A DNA stretch of 49,786 bases from an uncultured Lachnospiraceae bacterium (GTDB taxonomy: Bacteria > Bacillota > Clostridia > Lachnospirales > Lachnospiraceae). The stretch spans positions 1 through 49,786 of the forward strand of contig CAKRJY010000014.1 of assembly GCA_934352055.1 (NCBI GenBank), in the 5' to 3' direction. A program made the translations under genes and the position numbers. Shown in pieces: positions 9,311-17,379 of this stretch (positions within the stretch are counted from its first letter, which is position 1; the number at the start of each line of letters is the position of its first letter). The notes beneath the pieces are model-generated. The model had not been told where the DNA came from. It worked only from the letters and a program-made list of their open reading frames with translations, and did not search any database.

Positions 9311-10229
9311 TTAATGCGCTGATATGATAATTTTTCAGGATACCTTCCTGATAGTTTTCTTTCTTCTTCCATTGTTTTGGACTATATCCTGTGAGCCTCT
9401 TAAAATTGCGATTAAACGTAGACTGCGTCTGATATCCCACACGATAGCTCAATTCTTCCATGGAAAGATCTTTTTTTGCCATCATGCCGCAAGCCTTATC
9501 CACACGCACCATATTTACATAATCCAGAGGTTTCATGTTCATCACCTCTTCAAAAACACGACGAAAATGACTTTCACTCAGCCCACTTGCCTCCGCAATA
9601 TCCTCTACGCGCACCTGCTCCATATAATGCTGATCGACATATTCTAGTGCATCCCTGATATATTCATTCAGGCGATTTCCGTGTAATGCACGATCTCTTT
9701 CTTCTGCTATGCGCAGCATCTCTATGACAAAAGCATGCAGATAACCATGCACACTCTCCTCATAATAAATCGGTTTTTCACGATATTCGCGTATGATGTT
9801 TTGTATAATATCCGACATCACTCCATGATTTTGGCATGTTTTCATCGTACCACGATGATTGATAACACCAATAATACGCTCTGCCCGCATCGAATCCAGA
9901 TGCATTTCTGTGCGGATAAACCGCTCAATGTCCAAAAATAGGTATTCCCACTTACATATATGACCTGGCACACTGTTTGTTGTATGCGGAATATTCGCCG
10001 GTATCACCGAAAATTCGCCACCATGGTAATGATATATGCGATCCTCAATAATAAGCTCCCCATCTCCGTGATAACAATACCCTATTTCCATGTAATTATG
10101 AAAATGCAGCATATCACGGATACCTACACCATACTCCTGCTCCCAGCCTTTACCAAGCAAGGGTAACACATAGGTATCTTCCGGTATTTCATAATAACGG
10201 TATTCGATTCTTTTTTTCTTTTTTGCCAT
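9294..10229 (-). CDS. AraC family transcriptional regulator
   Basis: A 311-residue regulator with an N-terminal cupin-like sensing domain (HFHNYMEIGYC near residues 42-52, then the HYHGGEFSVIPANIPH stretch) and a C-terminal double helix-turn-helix of about 100 residues (IAEASGLSESHFRRVFEEV, and YRVGYQTQSTFNRNFKRLTG with the family's closing helix). Sugar-binding AraC proteins of this layout usually activate a neighbouring transporter operon. It lies just upstream of the binding-protein gene on the same strand, which supports control of the galactoside genes. It starts nine bases after the stop of an unknown upstream gene, so read-through from that gene is possible. Confidence 0.92.
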   Translation of the reverse strand: MAKKKKRIEYRYYEIPEDTYVLPLLGKGWEQEYGVGIRDMLHFHNYMEIGYCYHGDGELIIEDRIYHYHGGEFSVIPANIPHTTNSVPGHICKWEYLFLDIERFIRTEMHLDSMRAERIIGVINHRGTMKTCQNHGVMSDIIQNIIREYREKPIYYEESVHGYLHAFVIEMLRIAEERDRALHGNRLNEYIRDALEYVDQHYMEQVRVEDIAEASGLSESHFRRVFEEVMNMKPLDYVNMVRVDKACGMMAKKDLSMEELSYRVGYQTQSTFNRNFKRLTGYSPKQWKKKENYQEGILKNYHISALKGWEA

Positions 10230-10237
10230 TGTTATCC

Positions 10238-10849
10238 CTACTCCGACTTATCTCTTTTCGGTTTTCTCATACGCTCATAGGCGATATGAATATCACTTTC
10301 TGCCATTTGCTTCTTTAAAGCCTCTTCCTCCGCCTGATCTACTTCTTCCTGCAAGTGTTCCTCTGCTTCGTCAAAACGTGCCAGCGTATGATCCCATTCC
10401 TTTTGCGTATAAGCCTTACCACCAATCATAACAGCATCCGCCTCATCAATCTCACCCTTGACTTCCTTAATCTTTCTTTCCATCATAAGAGCATTTAAGA
10501 TCAAAAACTGGTCTTTGGCATTAAACATGCCGATTGCATCGGACAACTGTCCCAAATTATCTTTATTAACAATCAGGTATCCTCCACCGGACAATTGGAT
10601 ATTTAAGCACTGAGACTTATCCGAGGTATCTCCCAGCTTCAATTGGTTCTGCTTGGTGTCTAGGTGGAAGATAACGCCATTGTAATCAATTTCTCCATCT
10701 TTTGCCAGATAATCATATGGTGCATGCCCTTCGCTCATATCTCGATTTGGCAGCTGAATGGTTTCTGCGAAACTGTCGTCCTGCCGCTTGGTATTCTTTA
10801 AATTCTGAATGTTTTGCGTGTTTCGGATGTCGTTGATCCCTATGTCCAT
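10238..10849 (-). CDS. Hypothetical protein under a sigma-28-like promoter
   Basis: A 203-residue soluble protein that I do not recognise. The N-terminus (MDIGINDIRNTQNIQN) is Asn-rich, the middle looks beta-structured, and residues 130-200 are a strongly charged, probably coiled-coil helix. There is no signal peptide or membrane segment. It starts with AAAGGAG upstream and lies nine bases before the AraC-type gene. Forty bases ahead of its start is a GCCGATAT element shared with the next gene upstream, which suggests that both belong to a sigma-28 (motility) regulon. That is inference; no flagellar gene is in the window. Confidence 0.75.
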   Translation of the reverse strand: MDIGINDIRNTQNIQNLKNTKRQDDSFAETIQLPNRDMSEGHAPYDYLAKDGEIDYNGVIFHLDTKQNQLKLGDTSDKSQCLNIQLSGGGYLIVNKDNLGQLSDAIGMFNAKDQFLILNALMMERKIKEVKGEIDEADAVMIGGKAYTQKEWDHTLARFDEAEEHLQEEVDQAEEEALKKQMAESDIHIAYERMRKPKRDKSE

Positions 10850-10888
10850 ACCTTCTCCTTTTTGCCAATTATAGTGTCGTTACATTCT

Positions 10889-10915
10889 ATATCGGCAAAA
10901 AGCATGAAAAATGTA
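10889..10915 (-). promoter_or_regulatory. Sigma-28 (SigD)-like promoter
   Basis: The minus strand reads TACA, 15 bases, GCCGATAT. The sigma-28 consensus is TAAA, about 15 bases, GCCGATAA. The element lies about 40 bases ahead of the 203-residue gene. A TATAAT also lies at about 10869-10874, but without a well-spaced -35, so a sigma-A promoter cannot be excluded. Confidence 0.55.
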
Positions 10916-10950
10916 GTTTGCGATATCAACCTCATACTTTGCGGAATCTA

Positions 10951-12150
10951 TTATATGATCAGATCCACATGATTGACAGTGCCTACCTCTCCACTGCTCT
11001 CCCGCAGGTAGATCCCTGTCTTTTTGATCTCGCCATTTAACTTGTGGTCGGCATCCTTTAAAGAAAACTGTGTATCCGCATTTCCAAGATATATGGCACC
11101 AACGTCGGCATCCTTTAGACGAATCAACCTGTCATTTCCCTCTTCATCTTTCGTCCAGATTTTTAACTGGGAGAAAACAGCATCATTTTCATCGATCCAG
11201 CCATTGCCATCCTCATCATAAGCTGCCAGATCCTTGAAGCCGTCTCCGCTCTTGGTTCCGAATAATTCGGATCCGTCATTTATCTTTCCATCACCGTTGC
11301 GGTCTAGTGCCAGAAATCCGCTGCCCTTGCCTGCAAAAGAAATCTCTTCTTCCTTACCATCCGCATTCAAATCAAAGAAGAATTTCTGATCAGATACACT
11401 GCCGATATCCGTATCCAGATTGATCATCAGCGGATCTGTCTTGATGTAAGACTCCACTTCCAGGCTGTTGATGCTTGCCGTAAATGCCCGCGACATGGAC
11501 ACTTCCATGTTAAAATTGATATCTCTTCCATCTGCCGTGCGCACAATCCCCGTCGTTGCAAACGTCGTAGATTCTGCCTCCGTATAAAAACCGGAAGTCG
11601 CCGTAATGCGTTGCCATATGGTACCACTGCCCGTCGTTCCGATGACAGGTAGTTCTGCTCCTGTATTGCTGCCATCGCTGTCGCTTGAACTCCAGGAATT
11701 TTCTGTATCCTGATTGCGGTAGAATGGAGATCGCAGATCCAATACATTGTTAGAATCCGAGACGGCAAGCCCAGAATCTATAAGGCTCTTACCCTGACGC
11801 AAAAGTTCAAACATCCGCTTGATCATCTCCAGTTTGATCTTGTACTGATCTGACATCTCCAAACGTCCGCTTCCATTCGTTCGATTTGTGTTCTTAGTCC
11901 GTTCCAGCATTTCCTTTGCGGAACGCTCCTCGTTTTCCTTACGCTTTTGTGCGGCTTCCTGCTCCTGCTGTTTTTTATATTCCAGCATACTAGTCCTATA
12001 ATCTGCGCCGTCCATTTCCTTGGATTTTGTAAATATTGCCCCCACAAGATTTTTTGATGCTGCCGCTTCCATGGTCATAGACTGTTTGTAGGAAAATTTC
12101 GTTTCCTGATGGCTGGATGCCATCGCCACATCGCTGCTTGCTATCCTCAT
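10951..12150 (-). CDS. Protein with EF-hand-like calcium-binding loops
   Basis: A 399-residue protein without a signal peptide or membrane segment. The N-terminus (MRIASSDVAMASSHQE) is followed by a Lys/Glu-rich coiled-coil-like region near residues 60-120, a Ser/Thr-rich middle, and three Asp-rich loops near residues 250-320 (DLNADGKEEE, DRNGDGKINDGSE, DEDGNGWIDENDA), which resemble EF-hand/dockerin-type calcium sites. Bacterial proteins with this start and these loops are known in motile Clostridia and Bacilli, but their role is not defined. A GCCGATAT promoter-like element lies 42 bases upstream. Its 3' end is about 100 bases from the next gene, which has its own promoter-like element. Confidence 0.85.
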   Translation of the reverse strand: MRIASSDVAMASSHQETKFSYKQSMTMEAAASKNLVGAIFTKSKEMDGADYRTSMLEYKKQQEQEAAQKRKENEERSAKEMLERTKNTNRTNGSGRLEMSDQYKIKLEMIKRMFELLRQGKSLIDSGLAVSDSNNVLDLRSPFYRNQDTENSWSSSDSDGSNTGAELPVIGTTGSGTIWQRITATSGFYTEAESTTFATTGIVRTADGRDINFNMEVSMSRAFTASINSLEVESYIKTDPLMINLDTDIGSVSDQKFFFDLNADGKEEEISFAGKGSGFLALDRNGDGKINDGSELFGTKSGDGFKDLAAYDEDGNGWIDENDAVFSQLKIWTKDEEGNDRLIRLKDADVGAIYLGNADTQFSLKDADHKLNGEIKKTGIYLRESSGEVGTVNHVDLII

Positions 12151-12191
12151 ATTTTCGCACCACCTTTCCGCTCCTTCTCTCTATAACATAC

Positions 12192-12218
12192 ATATCGGCG
12201 GATGGTGTAATTTCATTA
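12192..12218 (-). promoter_or_regulatory. Sigma-28 (SigD)-like promoter
   Basis: The minus strand reads TAAT, 15 bases, GCCGATAT, close to the sigma-28 consensus. It lies 42 bases ahead of the calcium-loop gene. The identical octamer and same distance to the start recur ahead of the next gene, which makes chance less likely. Confidence 0.55.
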
Positions 12219-12278
12219 ATCTAAGATTTTGTCATCATAGCCCCTTTAGATCAAGTTTATATACTGTATTTTCCAACC

Positions 12279-13127
12279 TTATAACTGTGTTTCCTTAAAT
12301 CGTTTCATCATTTCGTTGGTCAGGCTGAACTCGCCCGGCTGCAAAACAATGTCCTCTCTTTGCACCCACTCGGCGTATTTTAATTCCCCAGAATCCATGG
12401 TGATTCTATCATCTCCATCCACATCACAGTAAAAACCAAGCAAAATATCATTGGCAGTTCCCCACGGCTGTGACTTATAGTAACGGATATTCTTTACCTT
12501 GATGCCCGCCTCCTCCATCACTTCTCTTTGCACAGTTTCTTCCATGGTTTCACCAATTTCTGTAAAACCGGCAATCAGAGCATTATACCGAAATCCTGTG
12601 CGATAACGCGTAATAAGCAACCGTTCTCCATTCGTCACGCCTACAATCACTGCCGGCATAATACGTGGATAAGCCGTATACTGACACGCAGGACAAACCA
12701 TAGCTCTCTCTTTGTCCGAATGCTTCATTTCATGTCCGCACCTTCCACAAAATTTTGTATCCCGATACCAGTCTGCTAAATGCTTCGCCGTAATTGCTGC
12801 AAAAAGATAATCTTTTGGCCCAATGCCTTCTTTTCTAAGGCTCTTCTCATCGACATAAATATACGATCCTGTAATTTCTTCAACACCCAATGCGCAGGCA
12901 AGCAAAAAATATCTCACCGTATCAATTGCAAATAAATATCGATAGTCGGCTTCCTTCTTTCCGGTTATATCTTTCATTCGTGGAAAAACCAATTCATTTT
13001 CTTCCCACCGCTTTTCCTGTACTAAAATTTTACCATCTACAATGCAAAGTACGATATCTTCCTGCTCAATCTGTACATGTGGATTATAATGATTATTCAG
13101 TTTATGCGGATATATATCCTGTATCAT
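12279..13127 (-). CDS. nudC: NAD(+) diphosphatase / NudC-type Nudix hydrolase
   Basis: A 282-residue protein with the NudC layout: N-terminal domain, a four-cysteine zinc ribbon (CGRCGH ... CPAC) near residues 122-145, then a Nudix domain with the GFTEIGETMEETVQREVMEE box (pattern GX5EX7REUXEE). NudC enzymes hydrolyse NADH/NAD+ to NMN and AMP and can remove NAD caps from RNA. The post-Nudix SQPW motif that marks NAD-specific members is present, but the next residues (GTAND) differ from the usual PFP. It follows the GNAT gene by 30 bases, probably in one operon with mgtE. Confidence 0.9.
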   Translation of the reverse strand: MIQDIYPHKLNNHYNPHVQIEQEDIVLCIVDGKILVQEKRWEENELVFPRMKDITGKKEADYRYLFAIDTVRYFLLACALGVEEITGSYIYVDEKSLRKEGIGPKDYLFAAITAKHLADWYRDTKFCGRCGHEMKHSDKERAMVCPACQYTAYPRIMPAVIVGVTNGERLLITRYRTGFRYNALIAGFTEIGETMEETVQREVMEEAGIKVKNIRYYKSQPWGTANDILLGFYCDVDGDDRITMDSGELKYAEWVQREDIVLQPGEFSLTNEMMKRFKETQL

Positions 13128-13157
13128 CTATATGACCTCTATTTCCCAGTGTCGCTT

Positions 13158-13601
13158 TTATAACGGCTGGCTTAGATACTTTCTTCCTGTTTCGTATTCT
13201 GCCCCGAGCTTTTCATAAAAAGCAAGCGATGGCGTATTCCAATCCAAACAAGACCATTCCATCTCTGTATAGCCTTCTTCTTTTGCTCTCTTTGCAACAG
13301 CTTCAAAGAAAACTCTTCCCAGTCCACGCTTTCGATATGATTCCTTAATATAAAGATCTTCCAAATGTATATTTGCGTGTGCAGCAAAAGAGCCAAACAC
13401 CGGATAATAAATCGCATATCCGATAATCGTATCTTCATATTCTAAAAATAATGCCGTCGCAACTTTTCGTTCAAAAAGCCAATATTCCAGTTCTTCCTTT
13501 GTTCCTGTCATATCCTGTGGACGTCTCTCGTACGTTGCCATCTCCTTGATTAATTCTTCCAATAAAGCAATGTCTTTTTTTTGTACTTCTCGTATTGTCA
13601 T
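13158..13601 (-). CDS. GNAT family N-acetyltransferase
   Basis: A 147-residue acetyltransferase of the GNAT fold. The acetyl-CoA loop is visible as SYRKRGLGRVFFEAVAKRA near residues 89-107, preceded by the LEDLYIKESYR strand, and the C-terminal part (DWNTPSLAFYEKLGAE) is typical of the diamine/polyamine acetyltransferase-like group. The acceptor cannot be told from sequence. It lies 48 bases after mgtE and 30 before nudC on the same strand. Confidence 0.9.
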   Translation of the reverse strand: MTIREVQKKDIALLEELIKEMATYERRPQDMTGTKEELEYWLFERKVATALFLEYEDTIIGYAIYYPVFGSFAAHANIHLEDLYIKESYRKRGLGRVFFEAVAKRAKEEGYTEMEWSCLDWNTPSLAFYEKLGAEYETGRKYLSQPL

Positions 13602-13649
13602 TTTTTCTCCTGTTATTCTATTTTATATTTCATGCTATATGATGCATAA

Positions 13650-15047
13650 CTATATAATTTTAAAAATCTCAATCAAAAAAAGCCATGCCAGACCATAATA
13701 TGTTATAACTGCAACCAAATCGTTGACTGTCGTAATCAATGGACCTGACGCTACTGCGGGATCTATTTTCACCTTGTGGAAAAGCAGGGGAACCAGCGTA
13801 CCCACGAGGCTTGAAATAATAATTGCAACAAGTAAAGATATACCAACACATCCGGAAATAAGCAGTGCGGATACAAGACGATAGCCCTTAAATAGCGTTA
13901 TGTATAAGCCCAGACAGACAAGCGCTAAAATACCTAACAATGATCCATTACAAAAGCCCACTCTCATTTCCTTACCTACCAGACGGAATTTATCTTTTCG
14001 GTCTAAGTTCTCATCCATCAAAACACGGATGGTTACCGCAAGTGACTGTGTACCAACATTTCCCGCCATATCCAGAATCAAAGACTGGAAACAGATTACC
14101 ACCGGTAAAATTGCAACAACACCTTCAAACGCACCTACAACAGTAGATACGCCCATGCCAAGAAATAGTAGCACGATCAGCCACGGCAGACGCTTTTTTA
14201 TACTCTCCTTTGTTGTCTCATTCAGATCTTCCTCTGCTGACAAACCAGCAAGTTTTGCATAATCTTCGCCCAATTCATCGTCGACTGCCTCGATGACATC
14301 CTGCGCCGTAATAATACCAACAATTCTCTTATCTTCATTTAATACCGGCAAGGAATCCTCTGCATAATCTTTGATTTTTTCAATGCTTTCCGAAATCTTT
14401 TCATGATCCATTAAATAAGGATATGCATAACTAATCAGACTATCCAGCGGCACATTTTCTCTTGCAATAATCAAATCTTTTAAATCAATTGCTCCACAAA
14501 AACGCTTACTATCATCAATGACATATAAGGTTGTAATATTGTCATTTTCCCCCGCCTGTTTTACCAACTCGTGCATTGCCTGGCGTATACTAAGATCTTT
14601 TCGGATGCGAATATAATTTGTTGTGATCAGACTACCCACTTCATCTTCATCATAGGAATTGATCAGACGGATATTTGTCTTTGTCTCATCGTCAATCATG
14701 GGGCGTAACTTGACTTTGACACTTTCATCAATGTCTTCCCATAAATCAACAGCATCATCTGCTTCCATTTCATTGATAATCTCTGCGAGTTTTTCAATCC
14801 CGATTTCTTCTACGTATATCGCCGGATTATCAATGTAAGAAATAATTTCTGCCATCCATTTGGCATCTAACGCGCTATATAGTAGGTTTCTTTCTGCACG
14901 ATTCAAGCTCTCAAAACTTTGCGCAATATCATTATCATGATAATCTCTTAACTTTTCTCTCATTTCTTCCATAGAAGGAGAAAGTTTTATAATGTCTACA
15001 ATTTTTTCTACAAAAACTGGTTCTTTTAAAATTTCTTTTCTCATCAT
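13650..15047 (-). CDS. mgtE: Magnesium transporter MgtE
   Basis: A 465-residue MgtE channel. Domains in order are the N-terminal superhelical MgtE-N domain (to about residue 140), two CBS domains (about 145-265), a connecting helix, and five membrane helices from about residue 285 carrying the conserved AGNVGTQSLAV stretch and the PLITTVNDLVAVITYY segment that line the pore. It passes Mg2+ (sometimes Co2+) down its gradient, and the cytosolic domains close the pore when Mg2+ is plentiful. The start has two adjacent ATGs after AAAGGAGG. Expression is probably controlled by the long structured leader upstream, which does not show the M-box riboswitch core. Confidence 0.96.
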   Translation of the reverse strand: MMRKEILKEPVFVEKIVDIIKLSPSMEEMREKLRDYHDNDIAQSFESLNRAERNLLYSALDAKWMAEIISYIDNPAIYVEEIGIEKLAEIINEMEADDAVDLWEDIDESVKVKLRPMIDDETKTNIRLINSYDEDEVGSLITTNYIRIRKDLSIRQAMHELVKQAGENDNITTLYVIDDSKRFCGAIDLKDLIIARENVPLDSLISYAYPYLMDHEKISESIEKIKDYAEDSLPVLNEDKRIVGIITAQDVIEAVDDELGEDYAKLAGLSAEEDLNETTKESIKKRLPWLIVLLFLGMGVSTVVGAFEGVVAILPVVICFQSLILDMAGNVGTQSLAVTIRVLMDENLDRKDKFRLVGKEMRVGFCNGSLLGILALVCLGLYITLFKGYRLVSALLISGCVGISLLVAIIISSLVGTLVPLLFHKVKIDPAVASGPLITTVNDLVAVITYYGLAWLFLIEIFKII

Positions 15048-15057
15048 AAGCCTCCTT

Positions 15058-15249
15058 TTACCCTAAAAAAGGGCATAAAAAATCCACCGTAACAAACAGT
15101 GTCACACACTTTTGTGCATTCGCTATGAACGATGGATTCAGACTTATATATGAAAAAATGGCGCGTTTATAGACACTTGGAATCATATCCAAGTCTATAT
15201 CCATCGTTGTATGTACTTCGACTCGGACTATCACAACTGTCCATATCAT
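15058..15249 (-). CDS. Possible leader ORF upstream of mgtE
   Basis: A 63-codon frame starts at ATG 15249 three bases after AAAGGAGG and ends with a TAA that touches the mgtE ribosome site. It contains the acidic stretch MDIDLDMIP, coded by the 5' strand of the leader stem. A second frame, 15167-15244, starts at an ATG with better spacing (eight bases) from the same ribosome site and encodes 25 residues beginning MDSCDSPSRS, ending inside the second hairpin. Either may be a translated leader peptide. The sequence is dominated by RNA structure, so it may not encode a functional protein. Confidence 0.35.
   Translation of the reverse strand: MIWTVVIVRVEVHTTMDIDLDMIPSVYKRAIFSYISLNPSFIANAQKCVTLFVTVDFLCPFLG
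15076..15206 (-). promoter_or_regulatory. Structured mgtE leader with terminator/antiterminator arrangement
   Basis: On the minus strand CGATGGAT (15199-15206) pairs perfectly with ATCCATCG (15130-15137) and encloses a strong hairpin (15170-15197). The same ATCCATCG can instead pair with CGGTGGAT (15082-15089), which is followed at once by a run of T, making an intrinsic terminator. The two pairings exclude each other, the classic form of transcription attenuation. The conserved M-box (ykoK) core is not visible. Confidence 0.6.
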
Positions 15250-15280
15250 TCGCCTCCTTTAAAAACCTATTTACGCGGTG

Positions 15281-15309
15281 ATTATAGCACCTTATGTATG
15301 CAAGTTCAA
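15281..15309 (-). promoter_or_regulatory. mgtE promoter
   Basis: TTGAAC, a 17-base spacer and a perfect TATAAT lie on the minus strand. Transcription would begin near 15274, giving a leader of roughly 225 bases ahead of mgtE. No terminator is seen between the histidine kinase gene upstream and this promoter. Confidence 0.75.
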
Positions 15310-15319
15310 GTTTTACCCC

Positions 15320-16462
15320 CTAGAACCGTACCTTAAACGTCGTTCCACCGGCTTTATTATCTTCGATTGTGACTTCTCCATCATGGACCCGTACAATCTC
15401 ATGAACAAGTGCCAATCCCAGTCCTACTCCACCAAGTGCACGACTTCTGGATTTGTCGACACGGAAAAATGGATCAAACACACGCTCCTTTAATTCTTCC
15501 GGAATGCCATTTCCGGTATCCTCTACCCTGATACAAATATGCCCCTCTTTCTCTGTTGCCATCACCGTAACGGTTCCGTCCAAGCGATTGTATTTAATTG
15601 CATTTTCCACAAGGTTATATACTAACCGGTAAATCAGAATATCACTTCCCATCATACTTACCGGCTCACATGCTTGAACCAGCTGAATGTTTTTTTCCTG
15701 TGCAAGCGGCTCTAAGTCAGCAAGCACTTCCTCCACGAGTGCATCCAACGCAATTTCATCATCTCTTGCCACTGTTTGAAGTTCACTCATATCAAGCAAT
15801 GTTTTTACCATCTTACTAAGACGTTCATTCTGCTCTGTAACCATCTGAATTGTCTGGGTTGCACACGCATCATTATCTGGGTGCTCAGAAGAATTATATA
15901 CATCCAGTTGCACCTGCATAACAGCAAGTGGTGTACGCAGTTCATGTGCAGCATTGGCTGTAAACTGTCTTTGTGTTTCAAATGCCTCGGACAAACGCTT
16001 TAACATCTTATTATATGATACACTAAGCTGATTTAATTCCTTGACATCATTTTCTTCAATCTCGGAATCCGCCAGATTCTGTGCCTGTACTTCTTCTATT
16101 TTCTTTGAAAATTCATTGAGTGGTTTCAATGCGCGTCCGCAGATAAAATAGGTAACAATCCCACCAAACAAAGCCATCATCACCGAAAAGATAAGGCTTT
16201 TTCTTTTATAATCCGCCTTATTGTTATAAACCTGCACAGAAAAATTGCTTGCAAAATCATCCCAGGTATCGTCAGGAATACCAATAAAGATTTCATTTGG
16301 CCCTTCTTCATCGTCCTGACTCTGCGCATCCACTGCCTCCTGCAAAGAATCCATATAATAAACACCACTGCTATAAATATACATGGTAAGACATCCGCAG
16401 ATCATGGCAATAAATAATGTAGTTATAATGGTAAGTCTCCATTGAAGCGACATTTTTTTCAT
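15320..16462 (-). CDS. Two-component sensor histidine kinase
   Basis: A 380-residue membrane kinase. Two membrane segments (about residues 10-30 and 88-108) flank a short, acidic external domain of about 55 residues (SQDDEEGPNEIFIGIPDDTWDD region). Then follow a HAMP linker, a dimerisation helix with the phospho-accepting H173 in the HELRTPLA box, and an ATP-binding domain with N box (NLVENAIKYN), DTGNGIP and GLGLALV motifs. The small acidic sensor suggests a cationic ligand such as a metal or peptide, but this is a guess. It overlaps its response regulator by four bases. Confidence 0.94.
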   Translation of the reverse strand: MKKMSLQWRLTIITTLFIAMICGCLTMYIYSSGVYYMDSLQEAVDAQSQDDEEGPNEIFIGIPDDTWDDFASNFSVQVYNNKADYKRKSLIFSVMMALFGGIVTYFICGRALKPLNEFSKKIEEVQAQNLADSEIEENDVKELNQLSVSYNKMLKRLSEAFETQRQFTANAAHELRTPLAVMQVQLDVYNSSEHPDNDACATQTIQMVTEQNERLSKMVKTLLDMSELQTVARDDEIALDALVEEVLADLEPLAQEKNIQLVQACEPVSMMGSDILIYRLVYNLVENAIKYNRLDGTVTVMATEKEGHICIRVEDTGNGIPEELKERVFDPFFRVDKSRSRALGGVGLGLALVHEIVRVHDGEVTIEDNKAGGTTFKVRF

Positions 16463-17133
16463 TCCACAACTCCTATCTTATACCCTTCACCTACTTTGTT
16501 CACAATCGGGTCGTACCCAAGAACCGCTTTGAGTTTCTTCCGGAGTGATGACATATGTACACGAATGGAGCCACTAAAGCTGTCAACCGATGCATCCCAT
16601 ACATGTTCAATCAATTCCTCCTGGCTGACTGGTCTTCCTTGATTCAAAAGCAAATATTCTAAAATTCCATTTTCTTTTCGCGTCAAAGACACCAGTTCAC
16701 CTTTTGCATATGCCGCACGTTCGCGCGTATTAAAGCGAATATCTCCACACTGCAGACAGACATCTTTTTGCACAAATTTTCGTCTGGTAAGGCTTCGTAT
16801 TCTCGCTTCAAGTTCCTGCAGATGAAATGGTTTTTCCATATAATCGTTCGCCCCGGCATCAAGACCTTCCACTTTATCCGCAATCTGGCTTCTTGCAGAT
16901 AAGATAAGAACCTTTGTTTCTTCATTTTTCTGCCGCAGCTCCTTTAAAATATCCATGCCATCCATTCCCGGCAAGTTCAGATCGAGGACAATCAGATCAT
17001 ACTCCTCTGTCAAAATATAATCCAACGCTTCATCCCCATCATAGCAGGTATCTACTTCATAACCACTATCATATAATACCTTTGCAATGGTATCGCACAA
17101 ATCTTTCTCATCTTCTACAACTAATAATCTCAA
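16459..17133 (-). CDS. OmpR/PhoB family response regulator
   Basis: A 224-residue response regulator. The receiver has the acidic pair E8/D9 (VVEDE), the phosphorylation site D51 (VLDLNLPG) and the conserved lysine in the YMEKPF motif; a winged-helix DNA-binding domain follows from about residue 125 (SLTRKENGILEYLLL ... VRVHMSSLRKKL-type recognition helix). It is coded directly before the histidine kinase with a four-base overlap. Its gene is transcribed divergently from the redox gene set at 17239, with about 105 bases between, so these genes are possible targets. Confidence 0.94.
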   Translation of the reverse strand: MRLLVVEDEKDLCDTIAKVLYDSGYEVDTCYDGDEALDYILTEEYDLIVLDLNLPGMDGMDILKELRQKNEETKVLILSARSQIADKVEGLDAGANDYMEKPFHLQELEARIRSLTRRKFVQKDVCLQCGDIRFNTRERAAYAKGELVSLTRKENGILEYLLLNQGRPVSQEELIEHVWDASVDSFSGSIRVHMSSLRKKLKAVLGYDPIVNKVGEGYKIGVVE

Positions 17134-17238
17134 AATATATTCTCCATTTTCTTAACAGAAATTTTACACCCTCTATTGTATAATTCAAAAGTCGACAGGT
17201 CAACAAGACCACACAAGAAAGAAAGGAGCTATAAAATC

Positions 17239-17379
17239 TTGAAAAGTAAAAGAATACCACAGTTCGCTTTACTCGGTGCCGGAATCCTCATGATTTGTTA
17301 TGGTGCCATGCGAGGTGAAGCTGCTGTTGTGCTTGGTAAAGCAATAAAATTATGTTTGGAGTGTGTAGGAATTGGATAA
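17239..17379 (+). CDS. CD1871A-like small CXXC membrane peptide
   Basis: A 46-residue peptide starting at TTG 17239, ten bases after AAAGGAG. It has a basic N-terminus, one hydrophobic helix (FALLGAGILMICYGAMRGE) and a C-terminal CLEC motif followed by VGIG. It resembles the clostridial CD1871A family of CXXC motif peptides, found next to 4Fe-4S membrane proteins. An upstream in-frame ATG at 17176 would add 21 residues ahead of the ribosome site and is unlikely to be used. The stop overlaps the TTG start of the next gene by eight bases, indicating coupling. A role in passing electrons or thiols with its neighbours is inferred. Confidence 0.8.
   Translation: MKSKRIPQFALLGAGILMICYGAMRGEAAVVLGKAIKLCLECVGIG

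Noticed and set aside
15048..15280. M-box (ykoK) magnesium riboswitch ahead of mgtE
   Set aside because: The conserved M-box core (such as the GGTGAGGCTCC and CTGCTGCC segments) is not present on the coding strand. Only the location fits.
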